NCBI GenBank assembly: GCA_964548875.1
Contig: CAZJSP010000025.1
Coordinates: 1-7,121, forward strand
Reading direction: 5' to 3'
Source of the DNA: CAYSZX01 sp964548875
GTDB lineage: Bacteria; Patescibacteriota; Minisyncoccia; Minisyncoccales; JANBVM01
DNA length: 7,121 nucleotides
Made by a program: the position numbers and the translations under genes
In this document: in pieces, positions 1-4,702 of the stretch
Numbering within the stretch: position 1 is the stretch's first letter
Layout: every line of letters starts with the position of its first letter
Notes under the pieces: model-generated
What the model was told of the DNA's origin: nothing
Database searches by the model: none
The model's input: the letters and a program-made list of their open reading frames with translations, nothing else

Positions 1-68
1 TTGGTTTAATCGTTGCTTTCTTGTCCAGAATTATCCCTTCAATTGCTGAGGGTATTGTTGGAGCATAA
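1..68 (+). CDS. 3' end of a pilin-like membrane protein gene (partial, upstream tandem copy)
   Basis: The window opens inside a reading frame that ends with TAA at 66-68 and encodes the last 21 residues of a protein (GLIVAF...GIVGA). Bases 1-70 match 576-645 at every position except 56 (T versus C), a silent Ile ATT/ATC change, so this is the C-terminus of a second copy of the gene at 218-643. The visible part covers most of the second membrane helix and the short tail. Similarity fades within about ten bases after the stop. The 5' part lies outside the window, so full length and divergence cannot be judged. The function is presumably the same as the downstream copy, a VirB2/T4SS pilin-like subunit. 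This is inferred from identity, not from independent motifs. Confidence 0.85.
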   Translation, partial: GLIVAFLSRIIPSIAEGIVGA

Positions 69-144
69 TAGTTTTATTATTTGTCTTTAGTATAGAATGG
101 TTGTTAAAGCGATAAATCTTTATGCGGAAATTGTTAATTACTTA

Positions 145-173
145 TTTTAATTTTGAAATTATTGTTGTACAAT
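145..173 (+). promoter_or_regulatory. weak candidate promoter for the pilin-like gene
   Basis: A TACAAT hexamer at 168-173 resembles a sigma70 -10 box and would place the start of transcription near 180, giving a leader of about 38 nt. The -35 region at the correct distance (145-150, TTTTAA) is poor. A better -35-like TTGAAA at 153-158 lies only 9 bp from the -10 box, which is too close. The gap after the upstream copy (69-217) contains no obvious terminator, so the gene could also be reached by readthrough from that copy. Confidence 0.3.
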
Positions 174-217
174 AGTTAAAATTTAAAAGGTCGGTTTAAA
201 AAATAGAACAAATTAAA

Positions 218-643
218 ATGAAGAAAATAATTATAGTTAGCTTGGTTGTGGTCGGTGTTTTATTGAGTGCTTCTAATGTTTTAGCTCAAAGTGGACCAAT
301 AGACGGGTGTACATTGAGACATGATATAACCATTGATGATGTAACAAGAGGGCCAAATCAGCCTGATCCATACGGTCCCGAAGTTACTTCAGAGACACCA
401 AATTGGGGCGGATATTGCTTGCTTGACACAATTCACACTATTACCGACTGGATCTTTTATGGATTATTATCTCTTGTTTCTGTTCTTGTTGTATATGGTG
501 GATTTACACTTGTTACTGCTGGAGAGAAAGAAGACAATGTTCAAAAAGGAAGAAATCTTGTTCTTTACGCTACAGTTGGTTTAATCGTTGCTTTCTTGTC
601 CAGAATTATCCCTTCAATTGCTGAGGGTATCGTTGGAGCATAA
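218..643 (+). CDS. secreted pilin-like membrane protein, T4SS/VirB2-TrbC-like
   Basis: This is a 141-residue envelope protein. Residues 1-23 form a Sec signal peptide: two lysines, a hydrophobic core, and V-L-A before a likely signal peptidase I cut at A23/Q24. Next comes a polar exported stretch (about 24-74) with two cysteines, C31 and C67, that could form a disulfide. Two membrane helices follow (about 75-99 and 113-134), joined by a short charged loop TAGEKEDNVQKGRN. This helix-loop-helix with Gly-Gly in the first helix and a Lys/Gly-rich loop is the pattern of the VirB2/TrbC-like 'T4SS pilin' family common in Patescibacteria. In that family it is thought to form or anchor a pilus or secretion channel, but no other T4SS gene is present here. 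The start has no Shine-Dalgarno sequence but directly precedes the signal peptide. A near-identical copy ends at position 68. The family is fairly secure; the function is inferred. Confidence 0.8.
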   Translation: MKKIIIVSLVVVGVLLSASNVLAQSGPIDGCTLRHDITIDDVTRGPNQPDPYGPEVTSETPNWGGYCLLDTIHTITDWIFYGLLSLVSVLVVYGGFTLVTAGEKEDNVQKGRNLVLYATVGLIVAFLSRIIPSIAEGIVGA

Positions 644-663
644 TAATTTTACAAAAAGAAATT

Positions 664-705
664 AAATCAGCCTTGTTTTCAAGGTTGATTTTATTTATTA
701 TTAAT
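664..705 (+). terminator. intrinsic terminator after the pilin-like gene
   Basis: A 12-bp stem pairs 664-675 with 680-691 around a TTTT loop, with one G-U pair, and is followed by a T-rich run (TTTATTTATTATTAATTTT). It lies about 20 bases after the pilin stop and before tRNA-Leu, as expected for factor-independent termination of the pilin transcript. An A-rich stretch precedes the stem, so the hairpin could also act weakly on the opposite strand. Confidence 0.8.
673..701 (+). promoter_or_regulatory. candidate promoter of tRNA-Leu, embedded in the preceding terminator
   Basis: TTGTTT at 673-678 (-35) and TATTAT at 696-701 (-10) are separated by 17 bp. They would start transcription near 708, about three bases before the tRNA. 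The -35 box lies in the loop side of the terminator stem and the -10 box lies in its T-rich tail. The spacing and the -10 box are good; the -35 box matches consensus only at TTG. Confidence 0.45.
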
Positions 706-710
706 TTTAG

Positions 711-792
711 GCGGACGTGGCCGAATTGGTATAGGCGCATGACTTAGGATCATGTGAGGCAACTCGTGTGGGTTCGAGTCCCACCGTCCGCA
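711..792 (+). tRNA. tRNA-Leu (anticodon UAG)
   Basis: This is a complete class II tRNA. The acceptor stem GCGGACG (711-717) pairs with CGTCCGC (785-791), with discriminator A792. The D arm GCC/GGC spans 720-736. The anticodon stem CATGA/TCATG encloses loop CTTAGGA, giving anticodon UAG at 745-747, which reads CUA and probably other CUN codons. A variable arm GAG/CTC and a T arm TGGG-TTCGAGT-CCCA complete the fold. The bases after the discriminator are CTA, so CCA must be added after transcription. Confidence 0.97.
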
Positions 793-810
793 CTATTTTA
801 TTAGAAATTA

Positions 811-834
811 AAAACACCTCTTGAGGAGGTGTTT
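811..834 (-). terminator. intrinsic terminator of the glycosyltransferase-prsW-hsp20 block
   Basis: A perfect 9-bp stem pairs 812-820 (AAACACCTC) with 826-834 (GAGGTGTTT) around a 5-nt loop. Read on the minus strand, the stem runs into TTTTTAATTT, a good U-tract. Two bases of the hsp20 stop codon (833-835) are part of the stem, so there is no 3' untranslated spacer. On the plus strand the tail (ATTCTT) is less T-rich but could still help stop transcription from tRNA-Leu. Confidence 0.85.
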
Positions 835-1192
835 ATTCTTCAATGGTTATTTTCTGTTTTTCTTTTTCTTTCTTTTTTGGAATTTTAATTTGTAAAATTC
901 CTTTTTTAAGAGTGGCTTTAATTTGATCTTTTTCTACTTCCACAGGAAGAATTATTTTTCTGGAAAAAGAACCCCAATAACACTCCTTACAGAAATAATC
1001 TTTTTCTTCTTCTTGGCTAGGAGGATTTCTTCTCCCCTTAATTAAAATTAAGTCTTTTTCAATACTAATATCTAGGTCTTCTAATTCAACTCCTGCTACG
1101 GCAGCTTGGATAATTAAATCTTCCTTGGTCTGATAAATGTCGACTGTTAATCTTCCGTCCGAACGTATTTTTTCTTCTTTTTTATTTTTCAT
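833..1192 (-). CDS. Hsp20/alpha-crystallin family small heat-shock protein
   Basis: This 119-residue cytoplasmic chaperone holds unfolding proteins without using ATP. The N-terminal arm is very short (about 13 residues), then the alpha-crystallin domain spans roughly 14-106. Visible marks are AAVAGVELEDLDISI, the segment CYWGSFSRKIILP (71-83), and the conserved A-x-x-x-x-G-x-L element ATLKKGIL (93-100). The C-terminal tail carries I115-T-I117, the I-x-I motif by which small heat-shock proteins dock onto neighbouring subunits. C68 and C71 form a CKEC pair. The start lies 11 bp inside the end of the PrsW gene, and no Shine-Dalgarno sequence is visible, so translation is probably coupled. The stop codon lies in the terminator stem. 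The family assignment is firm; clients are unknown. Confidence 0.95.
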   Translation of the reverse strand: MKNKKEEKIRSDGRLTVDIYQTKEDLIIQAAVAGVELEDLDISIEKDLILIKGRRNPPSQEEEKDYFCKECYWGSFSRKIILPVEVEKDQIKATLKKGILQIKIPKKKEKEKQKITIEE

Positions 1193-1922
1193 TTTTTATA
1201 TTTTTAAATAAGAGAGAGACAGTGAAATATAGGGCAATTAATAAAAAGAAAAGAGATATTAATCCTAATTTCGTATCTATGTTCATTATAAAAAAGTTAT
1301 AGAGGGCATGCAAGAAGCCAGCTATTAACAGGGCTGGTATTAAAATTAATTTCTTTTTTCTTTTTTTAAATAAGAAGAAACCAACAAAAAATCCTACTAT
1401 TGCTCCACAGAGAGCATGTAAAAAGGTGGCCCCAATAAATCTAATTAAAGAGATCTGGATCACACTTGTCCAAATTATTTCTTCACTAATTAAAAAGCTT
1501 TCATTTAAGAAATTTTCATTTGCAGAATAAACTAAAGTTAAAAAGTTCTCTGCAGCCGCAAAACCTAAAGAAGAAGTAACCATGTAGATCATAGCATCAA
1601 CGGGTTCATCAAATTCAGGATGATTAAGAATTTGAAACTTGATTACTAGAAACTTAGCTATTTCTTCTATTAAAGCCATTACAAAAAGAATCGACCATAA
1701 GAAAAATAGAGCTGAATTGAAATAGACAGCTTTAAATTGATTAAAAACTATTTTTTGGGCAAAAACAGTTGGGATGGTTATTAAAGCTCCTAAAATAAAT
1801 ATTCTAAAAAGAAGAAGTCTTGGTTCAGGATTCTTATCTTTTTTTAAATAGTAGTAAAGCCATAAAAGGCTGGGCAGAACCCCGAAAAACAAATAGACTA
1901 AATAGGTGATAATATAATTCAT
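1182..1922 (-). CDS. PrsW-family intramembrane metalloprotease-like protein
   Basis: This 246-residue polytopic membrane protein has about 7-8 hydrophobic helices. Family marks occur in the usual order: NPEP (31-34) after the first helix, E86-E87-x-x-K90 (LIEEIAKF), FDEPVDAMIY (104-113) with D105 and D109, GFAAAEN (120-126), H169 in a small-residue helix (FLHALCGAIVG), and a final GFLHALYNF with H205 and N209. In Bacillus subtilis, PrsW makes the first cut in the anti-sigma factor RsiW under envelope stress. The family is now often grouped with CAAX/Abi-type membrane proteases. No anti-sigma or sigma factor gene lies nearby, so the substrate here is unknown. The ATG overlaps the TGA of the upstream glycosyltransferase (ATGA, 4 bp), and the 3' end overlaps hsp20 by 11 bp, which implies one mRNA with coupled translation. 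Confidence 0.9.
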   Translation of the reverse strand: MNYIITYLVYLFFGVLPSLLWLYYYLKKDKNPEPRLLLFRIFILGALITIPTVFAQKIVFNQFKAVYFNSALFFLWSILFVMALIEEIAKFLVIKFQILNHPEFDEPVDAMIYMVTSSLGFAAAENFLTLVYSANENFLNESFLISEEIIWTSVIQISLIRFIGATFLHALCGAIVGFFVGFFLFKKRKKKLILIPALLIAGFLHALYNFFIMNIDTKLGLISLFFLLIALYFTVSLLFKNIKNEK

Positions 1923-3448
1923 CTTCTTTTTTCAGTAACCCAAAATTCTAGATGTTTTCCAATCATTAATCTTGTTTGAGCATCTAAACAGGGAATACTG
2001 CCGAATAGCACTAAAGTAAAGGGTAATAATAGCCATTGTAATAAAATAGAGACCTTTTTCATTTTACTTGTCCCTCTTGGTTTAGGAGGTAAAATTAAAA
2101 GACTAACTATGGCTGAAACTAACATTCCAATCATAGAAATTCTCATTAAGGTTCCTGTAATTCTTGGCAGATTGTAAGATAAAAGAGTAATATTAAATTC
2201 TTCCCCTCCTAAGGCTAGGGGTAACCACCCTAAAAAGAAAATTAGAAGAGAAACCGTCGCCCAAGACCAAAAACCATCTATAATATTCCAAGTTAAAAAT
2301 ATTTTCTTTAATTTTGGTATTTTTTTATCTTTTAAAAAATTAAATATTAAAAAAGGGATATCGACACATCCCCAGGCCCAACGTCTTTGCTGTTTGTATT
2401 GATTAGAAATTGTTTTTCTTAAATTGTTTGATAAAACAGCATCCATTGAAACAGGATAATATAATGAGACCACTTTGTAGTCTCCTCCATATTTTAAAAA
2501 TGCTTTCCAGAAAATTCTTGAATCATCAGGAACAACGTTCTTAGGATATTCTACCTCCTCTAGAACAGTAAAAGGAATAGAATGAGAAGAGTAGGTTACT
2601 AAGACTTCTGGTCTTTCTTGTTGCATCATTTGCCAGAAGGTATTGGAAGTAGCAACAATTCTTGAGAAGCTGGGAGCCTTCCAAATATTGTTATTGTAAA
2701 CAGGGATTGGTTGATAAGATGATTTATTAGGTTGGTCAGCAGTTAAAAAATGATAAGATAGACAGGAAAAATATTGAGGATAAGGGTTAGTGTCAATATC
2801 AAAACTAGAAACAATTACATTTTCTTTTTTAGTATTTAATTCTTGAACAACTCTTTCTTTGGCTATTTTTAACCCCCAGGCTATATTAGACCCTTTACCT
2901 ATTACTTCTCCAGGAATATTATCGGGGTGAGAAGTAACAACAAATTTAAAGAATTTATTTGAAAATTCTTTTTGAATTTCTAGAGCATTTTGAAGGAATT
3001 CTTTTCCGGCCCTTTTTTCAATAGTTAAAATAATAGTAATCTTATTCTTTGGATATTTGGTTTCATATATTGACTGGCAGGAACTTCTAATAATATTTTT
3101 TGGTTCTTTATAGGCGGGTAAAATAATTAAATGGTGTACTTTTTCCCAATTATCTATTTCTTTTAGTTTTTTTGGCCAGTTAGTTTTAAGGCTTTTCTGC
3201 ATCTTCTTAAAACTTGTTACTTGATAAGCTGAAAGATAAGCTATTCTTAAAAGCCAATAAAGATCAAAAATAATAACTAGAATAGCAATTAGAACAGGGC
3301 TAATCCAAGATAATAAAAAAGCCCCGATTAGTGTTCCCCAAGATAAAATACCAGGGAGAAGCTCTAAAAATCTGTATAGGGCTTTGTCTTTTTTTGATTC
3401 TAAATCTTTGTAACCAGACAAAGAAACATAATCTTGTTTGTTTGACAT
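1919..3448 (-). CDS. membrane glycosyltransferase, GT2 family, processive-type motifs
   Basis: This 509-residue inner-membrane enzyme has two hydrophobic helices near the N-terminus (about 31-75), a cytoplasmic GT-A catalytic domain (about 105-365), and about three C-terminal membrane segments (383-415, 432-455, 466-490). The catalytic domain shows PAYKE (111-115) at the first strand, the metal/nucleotide-sugar motif D217-I-D219 (FDIDTNP), PDDSRIFWK with D308/D309 as acceptor-base candidates, and Q353-x-x-R356-W357. The last motif is the QxxRW signature of cellulose- and hyaluronan-synthase-like enzymes that keep and extend their product. The sugar and product cannot be read from the sequence; a cell-surface polysaccharide is likely. 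The gene starts 26 bp after tRNA-Glu with no terminator between and no Shine-Dalgarno sequence. Its TGA overlaps the PrsW start. The fold is secure; processivity is inferred. Confidence 0.9.
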   Translation of the reverse strand: MSNKQDYVSLSGYKDLESKKDKALYRFLELLPGILSWGTLIGAFLLSWISPVLIAILVIIFDLYWLLRIAYLSAYQVTSFKKMQKSLKTNWPKKLKEIDNWEKVHHLIILPAYKEPKNIIRSSCQSIYETKYPKNKITIILTIEKRAGKEFLQNALEIQKEFSNKFFKFVVTSHPDNIPGEVIGKGSNIAWGLKIAKERVVQELNTKKENVIVSSFDIDTNPYPQYFSCLSYHFLTADQPNKSSYQPIPVYNNNIWKAPSFSRIVATSNTFWQMMQQERPEVLVTYSSHSIPFTVLEEVEYPKNVVPDDSRIFWKAFLKYGGDYKVVSLYYPVSMDAVLSNNLRKTISNQYKQQRRWAWGCVDIPFLIFNFLKDKKIPKLKKIFLTWNIIDGFWSWATVSLLIFFLGWLPLALGGEEFNITLLSYNLPRITGTLMRISMIGMLVSAIVSLLILPPKPRGTSKMKKVSILLQWLLLPFTLVLFGSIPCLDAQTRLMIGKHLEFWVTEKRR

Positions 3449-3455
3449 TTTGTAG

Positions 3456-3461
3456 TTTATA
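3456..3461 (-). promoter_or_regulatory. possible -10 box giving a leaderless glycosyltransferase mRNA
   Basis: On the minus strand TATAAA is followed by seven bases (CTACAAA) and then the ATG at 3448, so transcription would begin at or beside the start codon. No convincing -35 box exists, because that position falls in the tRNA-Glu T stem. The alternative is that the gene is read only from the tRNA promoter. Confidence 0.25.
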
Positions 3462-3474
3462 TTGGAAAATTATG

Positions 3475-3546
3475 TGATCCCAGGGGGAATCGAACCCCCA
3501 TTGGCAGGTTGAAAACCTGCTGTCCTAACCGTTAGACGATGGGACC
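3475..3546 (-). tRNA. tRNA-Glu (anticodon UUC)
   Basis: This is a complete cloverleaf on the minus strand. The acceptor GGTCCCA pairs with TGGGATC (one G-U), with discriminator A at 3475. The D arm is GTC/GAC with GG in the loop. The anticodon stem GCAGG/CCTGC encloses loop TTTTCAA, placing UUC at 3513-3511, which reads GAA and GAG. The T arm is GGGGG-TTCGATT-CCCCC. No CCA is encoded, since CAT follows the discriminator. It is the first gene of the minus-strand block that continues into the glycosyltransferase. Confidence 0.97.
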
Positions 3547-3591
3547 TTTATTTACTAATATAATATCTAAGAATAAATAAAACGCAAGAGG
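3547..3591. promoter_or_regulatory. divergent promoter region between tRNA-Glu and tsaD
   Basis: These 45 bp must serve both directions. On the plus strand a perfect TATAAT at 3559-3564 would start tsaD transcription near 3571, leaving a leader of about 20 nt; its -35 region falls inside tRNA-Glu and is weak. On the minus strand TTGCGT (3582-3587) and TATTAT (3560-3565) are 16 bp apart and would start transcription just before the tRNA. The two -10 boxes overlap, so polymerases serving the two genes should exclude each other. Confidence 0.5.
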
Positions 3592-4635
3592 ATGATAATA
3601 TTTTCCATTGAAACATCTTGTGATGATACTTGTATATCATTTATTGAGGTTAATGAAAAGAAAAGATCAAAAATTAAAGTTTTGAGTAATTTGATTTCTT
3701 CCCAAGTTGAAATTCATCAAGAGTATGGAGGAATTTATCCTTTAATGGCCCAAAGAGAACATGAAAAGAATTTACCTCTTTTATTTGAAAAATTAAAAAA
3801 GGAAGCTGGTAATCCGAAAATAGACTTAATTGCTGTAACTGTTGGGCCAGGACTAGATCCTTGTCTTTGGACTGGCATTAATTTTGCCCAAAAATTATCT
3901 GATAATTTAGGTGTTCCTATTATGCCTGTTAATCATCTGGAGGGTCATATTTTTGCTAATTTTGTTGATTCTGATTTAAATTTTAAAAATATTTTTCCAG
4001 CTATCTGCTTACTTGTTTCAGGGGGGCATACTCAAATTATCTTAGTTAAGGGTTTGGGGGATTATGAAATTTTAGGAGAGACAAGAGATGATGCAGCGGG
4101 AGAATGTTTTGATAAAATTGGGAGATTATTAGGACTTGGATATCCTGGTGGTCCAGCTATAGAAAAAGAAAATCAAAAAGAAATTCAGAAAGAAAGAGGA
4201 ATAGAGTTTCCTCGACCAATGATTCATCAAAAAAATTATGATTTTAGTTTCTCTGGTTTAAAAACAGCCGTTTTATATGATTACAAACAGCGAAGCAAGG
4301 AGACCCAAAAAGATCCAAATTATATTAGAGAGGTTTGTCGAGAAGTTCAAAATTCAATTGTTGATGTTTTGCTTTTTAAAACAATTAAATCAGTTAAGAA
4401 TTATAATGTTCAGTCTATTATTTTAGGAGGAGGAGTAACAGCTAATAAAGAATTAAGAAAAAGATTTAAGGAAAAAGTTAACGAAGATTTTCCTAATTTA
4501 AAATTATATTTACCTGAAATTAAATATGCGACCGATAATTCTTTAATGATAGCTTTAGTCGCTTATTGTCGTTATTTAAAAGGGGAAAGAGGGGCAATAG
4601 GGAAAATAAAAGTTGATTCTAATTTAAGATTATAA
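3592..4635 (+). CDS. tsaD: tRNA N6-adenosine threonylcarbamoyltransferase TsaD
   Basis: TsaD transfers threonylcarbamoyl from threonylcarbamoyl-AMP (made by TsaC/TsaB-type enzymes) to A37 of tRNAs reading ANN codons, acting with TsaB and TsaE. The 347-residue protein has normal full length and ASKHA fold. Visible marks are the N-terminal SIETSCDDT, GGIYPLMAQREH, GPGL, H115-x-x-x-H119 (NHLEGH) metal ligands, SGGHTQ (143-148), the DDAAGECFDKIGRLLGLGYPGGP stretch split across the ATP site, FSFSGLKTAV (218-227), GGGVTANKELR and TDN with D315, the third metal ligand. The start is fixed because no alternative in-frame start precedes the conserved N-terminus. The SD-like AGAGG abuts the ATG with no spacer, so it is unlikely to act normally. 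The gene contains CGA arginine codons (4213, 4291, 4339). TsaB and TsaE are not in the window. Confidence 0.97.
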   Translation: MIIFSIETSCDDTCISFIEVNEKKRSKIKVLSNLISSQVEIHQEYGGIYPLMAQREHEKNLPLLFEKLKKEAGNPKIDLIAVTVGPGLDPCLWTGINFAQKLSDNLGVPIMPVNHLEGHIFANFVDSDLNFKNIFPAICLLVSGGHTQIILVKGLGDYEILGETRDDAAGECFDKIGRLLGLGYPGGPAIEKENQKEIQKERGIEFPRPMIHQKNYDFSFSGLKTAVLYDYKQRSKETQKDPNYIREVCREVQNSIVDVLLFKTIKSVKNYNVQSIILGGGVTANKELRKRFKEKVNEDFPNLKLYLPEIKYATDNSLMIALVAYCRYLKGERGAIGKIKVDSNLRL

Positions 4636-4637
4636 TT

Positions 4638-4688
4638 TTAAGGTCTATTTATTTTTTTAGAAACTTTTTTATTTTTATGAGACCTTAA
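4638..4688. repeat. 9-bp inverted repeat with T-rich 33-nt loop between convergent genes
   Basis: TTAAGGTCT at 4638-4646 is perfectly complementary to AGACCTTAA at 4680-4688. The 33-base loop is nearly all A/T with long T runs. It fills most of the 67 bp between the tsaD stop and the recG stop. Its position suggests transcription ending for both genes, but the loop is long and no clean U-tract follows the stem on either strand, so it is not a textbook terminator. Confidence 0.55.
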
Positions 4689-4702
4689 TGGATAAATAAC
4701 TC

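Noticed and set aside
69..217. Possible small RNA or terminator after the upstream pilin copy
   Set aside because: The only pairings seen (TAAAG/CTTTA and the like) are about 5 bp with no GC-rich stem or following T-tract, so nothing beyond a weak promoter can be supported.
1919..1921. UGA as a sense codon (Gracilibacteria-type code)
   Set aside because: The TGA stands at the natural end of the glycosyltransferase, and readthrough would meet a TAG after six codons. No other gene has an internal in-frame TGA.
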